A stretch of 16,850 nucleotides of DNA from Pseudomonadota bacterium (lineage in GTDB: Bacteria > Desulfobacterota > Desulfobulbia > Desulfobulbales > DAOVYS01), in NCBI GenBank assembly GCA_030635485.1, contig DAOVYS010000029.1, forward strand, positions 1-16,850, in the 5' to 3' direction. Position 1 is the stretch's first letter. Each line of letters starts with the position of its first letter. Positions 1-6,913 of the stretch are shown here, piece after piece. Below the pieces are notes generated by a model. It did not search any database, was not told where the DNA came from, and was given only the letters and a program-made list of their open reading frames with translations. Made by a program: the position numbers and the translations under genes.

Positions 1-567
1 CTTGTTCCTTTTTGCAATATGAACATTGTGGCATCCTGAACAGGGGCTGCTCGATGCCGGAAAGCTTGTGAACGACTTGGTGCCTGACAGGCCGGTGATA
101 TATCTGTATAGATCGTAGAGATTATGATAAGAGGTGAGGTTGAACGCGTCCATGATAGAGGATGTGGTATCTGATGTATAACCTCCGAATGTACGGCAGT
201 AACTGTAATTGTAGAAAGCGGTCTCCTGGAGTGTGGAGCTTGAAGTATGGCAGTAGAAACAGCTGTTGTCATCCTGGATATATGGTTTTGTTGTCGGTAA
301 ACCGGACCAGTTGTTTGCAAGAAGGCAGAAGCTGTCCGGCCCTTCGGCTTTACTTGCGTTCGGCGTCGGCTCAGCCCCTCCGATGCTGGCGTGCTGCTCG
401 TGGCAGTGGCCGCAGTTGCCCTGGCTGTATTCACTTGGAAACGTGCTCTTTCGTTTGACCCCTGTGCTGCTGTTGCCGTGGGCGGAACCGCTAAAGTTTA
501 CCTCGGCAAAGGCAATACCGCTTCCAAGGAACATAAAGGAAATAATCAAGATAAAGATGCGTTTCAT
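1..567 (-). CDS. Secreted multiheme c-type cytochrome, 3' end cut by window edge
   Basis: The reading frame starts at ATG 567 on the minus strand and stays open for 189 codons to base 1, so the C-terminus is missing. A GGTGA lies about 6 bases before the ATG. Residues 1-21 form a Sec signal peptide (MKRIFILIISFMFLGSGIAFA, with a likely AFA/E cleavage). Three CXXCH heme-attachment motifs are visible: CGHCH at 52-56, CFYCH at 103-107 and CSGCH at 176-180, the last continuing into NVH as in many deltaproteobacterial multiheme cytochromes. The protein should be matured in the periplasm with at least three covalent hemes and act in electron transfer; more hemes may lie beyond the edge. Partner and potential cannot be read from the sequence. 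The stretch between the motifs (about 57-102 and 108-175) matches no family I can name. Confidence 0.85.
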   Translation of the reverse strand, partial: MKRIFILIISFMFLGSGIAFAEVNFSGSAHGNSSTGVKRKSTFPSEYSQGNCGHCHEQHASIGGAEPTPNASKAEGPDSFCLLANNWSGLPTTKPYIQDDNSCFYCHTSSSTLQETAFYNYSYCRTFGGYTSDTTSSIMDAFNLTSYHNLYDLYRYITGLSGTKSFTSFPASSSPCSGCHNVHIAKRNK

Positions 568-701
568 TTGATTCACCATGAGCTGTGATTTTTGTCTGAT
601 TTTATAAAATACTTTTTTTATTTTATCATAAAAACGTTGGAAAATCATCCTTTTCTAGGGTTTCGCGTGGGTAGGCCGGCATGGTGATTTCCGGTGTTTT
701 T

Positions 702-1442
702 TTATTTTTCCAGCTTTTTATGCATAACATCCAGATTGTGGTGGGCGTCCGCAAAGTAGGGATTGATATTAAGCGCGCGCTGGAAGGATTCCGCAGCTTC
801 GTGAATCCTGCCCAATTCATTGAGTGATATTCCCAGGTTGTGGTATGCCTCTGCATTGGCCGGATCAAGGTCGACTGCCCGTTGAAAGGATTGAACAGCC
901 TTTTCCAACTTGCCCAGATCGTGGAGCATGATCCCCAGATTTGCATTGAGGTCTGGCCTTGCCGGCGCATGTTCCACCGCCTTTTCCATATATGTGACCG
1001 CAATTTCGGGCCTGCCTGAACGGGAAGCCGCGACGGCCATCAGATTCAATGCGTCGGCATTTTCCGGAGATTGGTCGAGGACCTGTTCACATATCTTTTC
1101 ACTCTCTTTCAGGTTTCCATCTTGGATGTGCTTGATCGCAAGACCGAGCATTTTTTGAATATCATCCTGGCCGGATTCCGGACCATCATCGGAATCATCC
1201 CCGGTTTCAGGTGACTCGGCGGAAACAGGTTGTTTGAAGTCATCTGAAATCGGTACGGATGTGTTAGCAGGTTCGGAATCAGGTTCGGTAACCTCAGCGG
1301 AACCATGCTCTGTTACATCCTCCGAATCCGGCTCCTCCAGGGGAACGGTATCGGGTTCGACGGTTTCGAGTAAGCTATGCCTCGCAAGCCTGCGCCTTTT
1401 CAGTTTTCTCTTGGCGCGGCCCTTTTTTTTCTTTTTTTCCAT
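702..1442 (-). CDS. TPR protein with basic head and acidic linker
   Basis: This is a 246-residue protein without a signal peptide or membrane segment. Residues 1-22 are almost all Lys/Arg (MEKKKKKGRAKRKLKRRR), and residues about 25-92 are low-complexity and rich in Glu, Asp, Ser and Pro. From about residue 93 to the end there are four tetratricopeptide repeats with the usual G-A-P spacing, for example around NADALNLMAVAASRSG, NANLGIMLHDLGKLEKAV and YHNLGISLNELGRIHEA. TPRs bind other proteins; the partner is unknown. The chain stops inside or just after the last repeat, so it could be the TPR half of a longer ancestral protein. It lies 134 bases upstream of the cytochrome gene on the same strand, but no shared promoter or function is evident. 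The poly-A/AAG run at the start codon end is a place where sequencing or slippage errors could occur. Confidence 0.75.
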   Translation of the reverse strand: MEKKKKKGRAKRKLKRRRLARHSLLETVEPDTVPLEEPDSEDVTEHGSAEVTEPDSEPANTSVPISDDFKQPVSAESPETGDDSDDGPESGQDDIQKMLGLAIKHIQDGNLKESEKICEQVLDQSPENADALNLMAVAASRSGRPEIAVTYMEKAVEHAPARPDLNANLGIMLHDLGKLEKAVQSFQRAVDLDPANAEAYHNLGISLNELGRIHEAAESFQRALNINPYFADAHHNLDVMHKKLEK

Positions 1443-1600
1443 AACGGTACCTCGTATTACATTTTTTCAGGCGCTGGTTACTTTCCGGCCGGCAACCAGT
1501 TTGGTCAATTCCTTTATAACACATTGGAAAACCGATTCCCAGTCATCAGAGTGCGGCTGTCTGAACAGTAGAGTCGTGGAATACGATTCGACCCCAATAA

Positions 1601-1756
1601 GGTAAATATTCGGTTAATCCATCTTGTGATATTTAACTGTGTAGGGTGTGCATCGCGCACCTTTATCGTTGATTGGCCCCTAAAATGGTGCGCATTGCGC
1701 ACCCTACACAGTGCAACTCGCGATTTTGCACTAATTGGGTTAACCGAATACTTACC
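1601..1756. repeat. Nested inverted-repeat element (MITE/REP-like)
   Basis: The outer arms are 20 bases: GGTAAATATTCGGTTAATCC at 1601-1620 and the reverse complement of GGTAAGTATTCGGTTAACCC at 1737-1756, with 18 of 20 matching. The inner arms are 25 bases, 1637-1661 and 1687-1711, with 22 of 25 matching. Each inner arm is itself palindromic around GGTGYGCA...TGCGCACC. The loop between the inner arms is about 25 bases. No coding frame is credible. It fills most of the otherwise gene-free stretch between the TPR gene and the tRNA promoter; in the rest of 1443-1600 I see nothing. The core GTAGGGTGYGCA...GCGCACC resembles dispersed palindromes seen in many bacterial genomes, some spread by REP-associated transposases; no transposase lies here. 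Confidence 0.75.
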
Positions 1757-1775
1757 CAATAAGAATAACAAAGGC

Positions 1776-1804
1776 TTGACAAACCAGGGAGTATCATTTA
1801 GAAA
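1776..1804 (+). promoter_or_regulatory. Sigma-70 type promoter of tRNA-Glu
   Basis: A perfect -35 box TTGACA (1776-1781) is followed after 17 bases by TAGAAA (1799-1804, 4 of 6 to TATAAT). The tRNA begins 17 bases after the -10 box, which leaves a short 5' leader. The nested repeat element ends 19 bases upstream of the -35 box. Confidence 0.6.
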
Positions 1805-1820
1805 CGGAGCCATACTTTTT

Positions 1821-1896
1821 GGCCCCATCGTCTAGTGGCCTAGGACTCCGGCCTCTCACGCCGGCAACAGGGGTTCGAGTCCCCTTGGGGTCACCA
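1821..1896 (+). tRNA. tRNA-Glu (anticodon CTC), CCA encoded
   Basis: This 76-base gene folds as a complete cloverleaf. The acceptor GGCCCCA pairs with TGGGGTC (one G-T pair), followed by the discriminator A and an encoded CCA. The anticodon stem CCGGC/GCCGG closes the 7-base loop CTCTCAC, whose middle three bases CTC read GAG (Glu). The T arm is AGGGG-TTCGAGT-CCCCT. It has its own promoter upstream and a hairpin terminator downstream, so it is a single-gene unit. I found no duplicated tRNA 3' end nearby that would mark an integrated element. Confidence 0.97.
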
Positions 1897-1905
1897 TGTA
1901 AATTC

Positions 1906-1945
1906 AAGGAAATCAGCACGTTATGGTTGATTTCCTTTTTTTATT
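1906..1945 (+). terminator. Rho-independent terminator of tRNA-Glu
   Basis: A perfect 10-base stem AAGGAAATCA (1906-1915) / TGATTTCCTT (1928-1937) encloses a 12-base loop and runs into a T-rich tract ending about 1945. It starts 10 bases after the CCA end of the tRNA. Confidence 0.8.
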
Positions 1946-1976
1946 TTGTACGTTCACAACCAATATTGATGCTTTC

Positions 1977-2005
1977 GCAAAAAGCTCCTTAGGGAGTTTT
2001 TTTGC
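1977..2005. terminator. Second hairpin terminator, possibly bidirectional
   Basis: GCAAAAAGCTCC (1977-1988) pairs with GGAG followed by seven T and GC (1993-2005), giving a stem of about 10-12 pairs around a tiny loop. A-run and T-run on either side let it work in both directions. It backs up the tRNA terminator and separates the tRNA from the kinase operon. In 2010-2160, between this hairpin and the kinase promoter, I see no gene or clear signal. Confidence 0.55.
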
Positions 2006-2162
2006 TCTTCATTCGCCGCCCGCGTAAAATCCTCCCCATCTTTTTTGTATTGCCGGCCCTGCTCCCCTTTTAGCTGTTGTCAGCCCCTGGACTTCCGGGT
2101 TGTTTTATCAAGATCAAATGTATTCCATATATTTACAGCTGCTGCTGACTTGTGCTAACATG

Positions 2163-2190
2163 TTGACAATCATCTGATTCTTTGAATCAT
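2163..2190 (+). promoter_or_regulatory. Promoter with overlapping dyad upstream of the kinase-hydrogenase operon
   Basis: A perfect -35 TTGACA (2163-2168) is followed by a 16-base spacer and AATCAT (2185-2190, 4 of 6). Between and over them lies a perfect dyad TGATTC-TTT-GAATCA (2175-2189), placed where a repressor would block RNA polymerase. The predicted start near 2197 leaves about 40 bases of leader to ATG 2235, with the ribosome binding site GGGGAG at 2220-2225. The promoter is inferred from matches only. Confidence 0.45.
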
Positions 2191-2234
2191 CTTGTTCCGT
2201 GTTTTTTAAATGGGTCAATGGGGAGAATGCTTTG

Positions 2235-4808
2235 ATGGATGGAAAACCAAGCTATGAAGAGTTGGGGAAAAGGGTTGAGGATCTACAGGAGAAGGCCGCT
2301 AATGGTAGGCGTGCGGAGGAGGAATTACGTGCAATGCACGAGATGATGCGGGCCTCCTTTGACGCTATTCAGGATGGCATCAATGTCGTTGACCTTGATT
2401 TCAATATAATAGATATCAATGATGTCCTGCTTAAGGCCTTTGGTCTGTCTGACAGGGAATCGGTGATTGGCCGTAAGTGCTTTGAGGTCCTAAAGGGCAG
2501 GAAAGAGGTCTGCCCTCATTGTAAGGTCGTTGAGGCATATCGGACCAGCTCTCCGGCCCGGCGAACGACCACCCCCGAAGATGAAGCGAGAACCGGGGGC
2601 AGGTCTTTTGAAATATTCGCATATCCGATCCTGGACCAGGATGGGGGTCTAACCGGCGCGGTCGAGTTTTCCAGAGACATAACCGAACGTAAACAGATGG
2701 AGGAAGAGCAGGCCCGGATGCGAATGCAGCGTGAGGGGCTGTGGAATCTGGCACGCATGGTTGACGTTGACCATAAGACCTTGTGCGACAATGTCCTGGA
2801 CCAACTTCTGGTTATGACGCAGAGCAAGTATGCTTTCTACGGCTTTTTAAATGAAGATGAAAGTGTGTTAAAGGTATATTCCTGGTCAAAGGAGGTGTTG
2901 AACAAATGTGTGGTTTCGGGCAGGCCGCTTGAGTTTTTCATTAACAGAGGCGGGCTCTGGACTGCGGCGGTGCGTGAAAGAAAGGCGCTTATCATCAATG
3001 ACTATAAGGCAGACCATCCGGACAAAATAGGGATCCCCGAAGGTCATGTTGAGCTTACCAGGTTGCTGGTTGTTCCTGTTTTTGTCCGTGGCCGTATTGT
3101 AGCGCTGTCCACGGTTGCCAATAAGTCGTCCGATTATACCGAAGAAGACGCCAAGCAGGTCGAGGCCTTCTGCTCCAATGCCCAGACCATTCTTGACCGA
3201 AAGGATGCAGAGAATAGATTGAGGGAGCATCTTGATCATCTTGACAAACGGGTAAAGGAACGGACCATTGAATTGGAAGAGGAGGTTGCCAGGCATGAAC
3301 AGACCGAGGCAGCGCTGAGAGAGTCGGAACAAGACAAGACGAATATTCTGCAGACCATGTCGGAACTCGTGGTTTACGTGGACACGAACATGAAGATTTT
3401 ATGGGCGAACAGGGCTGCGGCAGATTCGCTCGGCGTGACACCCGATGATTTGTTGGGGAAATATTGTTACAAAGAGTGGTTTCAGGTAGACGCGCCCTGT
3501 TTATTCTGCCCGGCCAAAAAGATTTTAGAAACCGGCGAATCATCGGAAGGCGAGACGCAGAGTCCCGACGGCCGGGTATGGCTTTTCCGAGGTTATCCGG
3601 TTAAGGATGAAAATGGAAAAATTACAGGTTTCGTCGAGGTGGTGCAGGATATCACCGAAGCAAAGCGCTTTGAAATCCAGTTGCAGCAAGCTCAGAAAAT
3701 GGAGGCCATAGGCACCCTTGCCGGAGGTATTGCTCATGATTTCAATAACCTCCTGATGGGCATCCAGGGCCATGCCTCGTTGATGCTGCTAAATGTTGAT
3801 TCCGGTCATGCCCATTTTGGGCACCTCAAGGGGATAGAGGCCTCGGTTGAAAGAGCGGCTTATCTTACCAGACAGCTCCTGGGTTTTGCCAGGGGCGGTA
3901 AATACGAGGTAAAATCTACGGACCTGAATTTACTTATTGAGAAAAATTCGGATATGTTCGGCCGCACGAAAAAAGAGATAAGGATTCATAAAAAGTATGA
4001 AAAGAAGATCTGGCCGGTGGAGTTGGATCAGGGCCAGATCGATCAGGTATTGTTGAATCTCTATGTCAATGCGTGGCAGGCCATGCCCGGTGGAGGGGAT
4101 CTCTATATTGATACGAGCAATGTTCTGCTTGATGATAATTATGTTGAGCCGTTTGGTGTAACACCCGGCAATTATGTGAAGATATCGGTGACCGACACCG
4201 GGGTGGGTATGGATGAGGCTGTCCGGAAAAGGATATTCGAACCCTTTTTTACCACCAAGGAGATAGGGAGTGGAACAGGACTGGGGCTTGCCTCCGCCTA
4301 TGGGATCATCAGAAATCATGGCGGTATCATCAACGTTTACAGTGAAAAGGGCAAAGGGACCACCTTTAACATTTACCTGCCGGCTTCGCAAAAAGAGGTC
4401 TCATCAGAAGAAAAGAGACCGGAAGAAGAGATTTTAAAAGGTACGGAGACTATCCTTTTTGTGGATGACGAAGATATTGTTCTTGATGTTGGAAGAGAGA
4501 TTTTTGAGGCAATGGGCTACAAATTATTGTCGGCCCGATCCGGCAAAGAAGCCGTGGAGATTTACGGAAAACACAAAGACGAGATCGATCTGGTTGTCCT
4601 GGACATGGTCTTGTCTGATATGGGAGGCGGCGAGGTCTATGATATAATGAAAGAGGCCGACCCTGACATAAAGGTTCTTCTTTCAAGCGGTTACAGTGTC
4701 CAGGGTCAGGCGTCCGGGATATTGGAACGTGGTTGTGATGGTTTTATACAGAAACCGTTTGACATCAAGGCGCTGTCTCATACAATAAGAGAGATTCTGG
4801 ACGAATAA
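2235..4808 (+). CDS. PAS-GAF-PAS hybrid sensor histidine kinase with receiver domain
   Basis: The start is ATG 2235 (MDGKPSYEEL), 9 bases after GGGGAG; an upstream GTG (2199) would add 12 residues but lacks such a site. The 857-residue protein has no membrane segment, so it should sense in the cytoplasm. Domains in order: PAS about 30-155 (ending SRDITERKQ); GAF about 170-325; coiled coil about 327-368; PAS about 370-490 (ending VQDITEAKR); HisKA with the H-box AGGIAHDFNNLL, phospho-acceptor His501; HATPase_c with N-box (LYVNAWQAMPGG), DTGVGMD and the GTGLGLASAYG lid; receiver domain about 735-857 with DD pair, acceptor Asp790 in VVLDM and Lys in QKPFD. Both PAS domains have the same C-x10-C-x2-C triad (C82/C93/C96 and C411/C422/C425). 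There is no DNA-binding output, so phosphate must pass to another protein. hydB begins 28 bases downstream, which suggests co-transcription with the hydrogenase; the signal is unknown. Confidence 0.93.
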   Translation: MDGKPSYEELGKRVEDLQEKAANGRRAEEELRAMHEMMRASFDAIQDGINVVDLDFNIIDINDVLLKAFGLSDRESVIGRKCFEVLKGRKEVCPHCKVVEAYRTSSPARRTTTPEDEARTGGRSFEIFAYPILDQDGGLTGAVEFSRDITERKQMEEEQARMRMQREGLWNLARMVDVDHKTLCDNVLDQLLVMTQSKYAFYGFLNEDESVLKVYSWSKEVLNKCVVSGRPLEFFINRGGLWTAAVRERKALIINDYKADHPDKIGIPEGHVELTRLLVVPVFVRGRIVALSTVANKSSDYTEEDAKQVEAFCSNAQTILDRKDAENRLREHLDHLDKRVKERTIELEEEVARHEQTEAALRESEQDKTNILQTMSELVVYVDTNMKILWANRAAADSLGVTPDDLLGKYCYKEWFQVDAPCLFCPAKKILETGESSEGETQSPDGRVWLFRGYPVKDENGKITGFVEVVQDITEAKRFEIQLQQAQKMEAIGTLAGGIAHDFNNLLMGIQGHASLMLLNVDSGHAHFGHLKGIEASVERAAYLTRQLLGFARGGKYEVKSTDLNLLIEKNSDMFGRTKKEIRIHKKYEKKIWPVELDQGQIDQVLLNLYVNAWQAMPGGGDLYIDTSNVLLDDNYVEPFGVTPGNYVKISVTDTGVGMDEAVRKRIFEPFFTTKEIGSGTGLGLASAYGIIRNHGGIINVYSEKGKGTTFNIYLPASQKEVSSEEKRPEEEILKGTETILFVDDEDIVLDVGREIFEAMGYKLLSARSGKEAVEIYGKHKDEIDLVVLDMVLSDMGGGEVYDIMKEADPDIKVLLSSGYSVQGQASGILERGCDGFIQKPFDIKALSHTIREILDE

Positions 4809-4836
4809 GAGGCCCTCCTTTCTTAAAGGTAATACC

Positions 4837-5877
4837 ATGATTTTCAGGGTTTTTGATAAAGATCAACTACAGAGACTCTATGATGTGCTTGCGGTTAATC
4901 ATATCGTAGGCCCTGTCTGTAAGGGCGTTAATCAAAATTCCGCGCCTCTTTACGATTTTGATTTTGTAAAAACTTTTTCCGAGCTTAAACTTGATTACAG
5001 TTCAACCATTCACTCCCTGAAACGATTTGTGCTCCCTCCTCGTGAGACCCTTTGCACCTTTGAGTTGGGTGACGATAACTGGCGGAAAAGATTGGACTTT
5101 AATGTCCACGAACCTATTGTCTTCTTCGGGTTGCACGCCTGTGACATCAATGGACTTAACAAGCTGGACAAGGTGCTGAACAGCGTTGTGTACCCGGATC
5201 CTTATTATGTTGCCAAGCGGAAAAATATGTTTATCATCGGGGTGAACTGCTCTCCTCAACCTTTCTGCTTTTGCCGTTCCATGGGAAGCGACTCCGCATT
5301 GCATGGTTTTGATATGTTTTTTACCAGTCTTGGTGATGAATATTTTGTTGAGATTCTTTCGGCCACAGCCTTTGAATATATCAGCGCTATAAAGAGCAGA
5401 GAGCCGAACGAGAGAGATCATGCCCGCTTTAAGGAGGCGAGTGAGGAAAAGATCAATAATTTCACCTGCCATGTCGACACCACGGATCTGACCAAGATTC
5501 TAGACCTGGAGTTTCAGGCGGAAGTCTGGAAAACATGGGGAGAAAGATGCCTTTCATGCGGCACATGCGCCAGCGTCTGTCCCACCTGTTACTGTTACGG
5601 GATACATGAAAATGTCAACCTGGATCTACAGGGAGCCGAAAAAATCAAACAACTATACTCCTGCAACCTGATAGACTTTGCCCAGGTTGCAGGGGGGCAT
5701 AATTTCCGTCCTGAAAGCCATGTCCGGTTAAAATACCGTTATTATCATAAACACCGGGGGTTTGTTGAGGCCTTTGAGGAATCTCTATGTGTGGGGTGCG
5801 GCCGTTGCGGAGAATCATGCCTGGCAGGAATTACGGTTCCGGAGGTCATAGCAAGTGTCAGAGGTTTGGAGAGGTAA
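4837..5877 (+). CDS. hydB: [NiFe] hydrogenase / sulfhydrogenase beta subunit (4Fe-4S)
   Basis: This 346-residue cytoplasmic iron-sulfur protein is of the HydB/AsrA type. In group 3b hydrogenases HydB carries electrons between HydG and the HydD/HydA core, and in sulfhydrogenases it is linked to polysulfide reduction. Two ferredoxin-like clusters are visible: C238-x2-C241-x2-C244-x3-C248-P and C318-x2-C321-x2-C324-x3-C328. The N-terminal domain has family-typical cysteine spots, GLHACDING (C102) and NCSPQPFCFC (C138, C144, C146). AAAGG lies before the ATG. It is the first of four hydrogenase genes in the order hydB-hydG-hydD-hydA, the same order as the Pyrococcus operon, and its stop is one base from the hydG start. 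Anaerobic sulfite reductase subunit A is the main alternative; it is ruled out in practice by the hydrogenase genes and the absence of asrC. Confidence 0.88.
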   Translation: MIFRVFDKDQLQRLYDVLAVNHIVGPVCKGVNQNSAPLYDFDFVKTFSELKLDYSSTIHSLKRFVLPPRETLCTFELGDDNWRKRLDFNVHEPIVFFGLHACDINGLNKLDKVLNSVVYPDPYYVAKRKNMFIIGVNCSPQPFCFCRSMGSDSALHGFDMFFTSLGDEYFVEILSATAFEYISAIKSREPNERDHARFKEASEEKINNFTCHVDTTDLTKILDLEFQAEVWKTWGERCLSCGTCASVCPTCYCYGIHENVNLDLQGAEKIKQLYSCNLIDFAQVAGGHNFRPESHVRLKYRYYHKHRGFVEAFEESLCVGCGRCGESCLAGITVPEVIASVRGLER

Positions 5878-5878
5878 A

Positions 5879-6775
5879 ATGGATAAATTACCTTTTGTTG
5901 ATCTGATGGCTGAAAAAAATCGTTATCACCGCCGGGGTGACTTATCAGCCTTTGAATATACCTGTCAGGCCGAGATCACCAATGTCTATTCCCTTACTGA
6001 AACGGAAAAACTGTATCAGATTCAGTTGATAGATCGGGAAGAGCGACGCAGGTTTACCTTTAAGCCGGGGCAGTTTGTCATGCTGGAGCTTCCTGGAATC
6101 GGGGAGGCGCCCTTTTCCATCTCGTCTTCTCCGGCCAGGCATGGAAATATTGAGTTGTGCATACGGGCCGTGGGCAATTTGACCAAATTTCTTGCCAGGG
6201 TTCCACGGGGAACCAGGGTCGGGATCAGCGGTCCTTTCGGCACCAGTTTTCCGGTTAAAGAGATGCGTGGAAGTGATGTCCTGCTCATTGGCGGCGGACT
6301 CGGTCTGATACCACTGCGTGCCCCGATCTTTGCCATTCTGGAAAATCGAAGCGCTTATAAAGATATTGATATCATTTACGGGGCGCGAAAATCGTCTGAA
6401 CTGCTCTTTACTTACCAGTACGATATGTGGCGCCAATTTGATATAAATCTCGATATCATCGTTGAACAGGCGGATGAGGATTGGGATGGAGCAGAGGGGC
6501 TGATTACCCGGATTCTGGAAAAACGGTGTGCTGCAAGCGATTTAAGTAAAAATACATATGCCATTGTCTGCGGTCCGCCGATTATGTTCAGGTTTGTCTG
6601 TGATATGCTCATTAAGGCCCATCTGCCTGTGCGGCGTATCTTCGTGTCACTGGAGAGAAGGATGCATTGCGGCCGGGGCAAGTGTTGCCGCTGCAATATC
6701 GGATCCACTTATACCTGTCTGGAAGGACCTGTTTTTGACTACTGGTCGGTTATGAATCTGAAGGAAGCAATTTAA
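5879..6775 (+). CDS. hydG: [NiFe] hydrogenase / sulfhydrogenase gamma subunit (FAD, NAD(P)H-binding)
   Basis: This 298-residue flavoprotein exchanges electrons with NAD(P)(H). The FAD domain shows GQFVMLELPG (64-73) and the RxYS-type site in altered form EAPFSISSSP (76-85). The nucleotide domain shows GGGLGLIPLR (138-147) and CGPPIMF (231-237). The C-terminal 2Fe-2S site is C264-x4-C269-x2-C272-x7-C280, followed by GPVF, as in ferredoxin-NADP reductase-like HydG/AsrB. I chose ATG 5879 because TTGGAGAGG lies just before it at 5866-5874, inside the end of hydB; an in-frame GTG at 5855 would overlap hydB by 23 bases and has no such site. The one-base gap to hydB points to translational coupling. 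Whether it prefers NADP or NAD cannot be read here. Confidence 0.9.
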   Translation: MDKLPFVDLMAEKNRYHRRGDLSAFEYTCQAEITNVYSLTETEKLYQIQLIDREERRRFTFKPGQFVMLELPGIGEAPFSISSSPARHGNIELCIRAVGNLTKFLARVPRGTRVGISGPFGTSFPVKEMRGSDVLLIGGGLGLIPLRAPIFAILENRSAYKDIDIIYGARKSSELLFTYQYDMWRQFDINLDIIVEQADEDWDGAEGLITRILEKRCAASDLSKNTYAIVCGPPIMFRFVCDMLIKAHLPVRRIFVSLERRMHCGRGKCCRCNIGSTYTCLEGPVFDYWSVMNLKEAI

Positions 6776-6780
6776 TGGGA

Positions 6781-6847
6781 GGGGTCGGGGGCCAGGGTGA
6801 CGGATTGATTCTTTTGTTGTTTTTGCTGCCCCCTGACCACCGACCCC
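6781..6847. repeat. G-rich inverted repeat between hydG and hydD
   Basis: GGGGTCGGGGGCCAGGG (6781-6797) and CCCTGACCACCGACCCC (6831-6847) pair at 15 of 17 positions around a 33-base T-rich loop. It lies six bases after the hydG stop in the only wide gap (138 bases) of the hydrogenase operon. There is no T-run after the stem, so it is not a standard terminator; it could be an mRNA stability or processing hairpin, or a dispersed intergenic repeat. No convincing separate hydD promoter is seen: TTGGTT/TATTAA at 6880-6909 would leave almost no leader. Confidence 0.7.
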
Positions 6848-6913
6848 CAAAAGGGTTATTATTTATGGACAGACACAATTTGGTTTTTATCACTTTATCA
6901 GGGTATTAAAAGA

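Noticed and set aside
162..588. Several plus-strand frames at the left edge
   Set aside because: They lie opposite the cytochrome gene, whose minus-strand frame has a signal peptide and three CXXCH motifs.
1514..1835. Frames of 104 and 69 residues over the repeat element and tRNA
   Set aside because: They read through the inverted repeats and into the tRNA and have no protein-like pattern or ribosome binding site.
1821..2005. tRNA-Glu as an attachment site of an integrated element
   Set aside because: No integrase gene and no repeated tRNA 3' end were seen in the window.
2199..2234. Upstream GTG start for the kinase
   Set aside because: GGGGAG sits correctly for ATG 2235, and MDGKPSYEEL is the usual N-terminus of such kinases; the extra 12 residues look unrelated.
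2747..2763. TGGCACGCATGGTTGA resembling a sigma-54 promoter
   Set aside because: It lies inside the kinase gene and the spacing to the -12 element is off by one base.
6880..6909. Promoter directly before hydD (TTGGTT/TATTAA)
   Set aside because: The -10 box would end five bases before the ATG, leaving no room for a leader or ribosome binding site.
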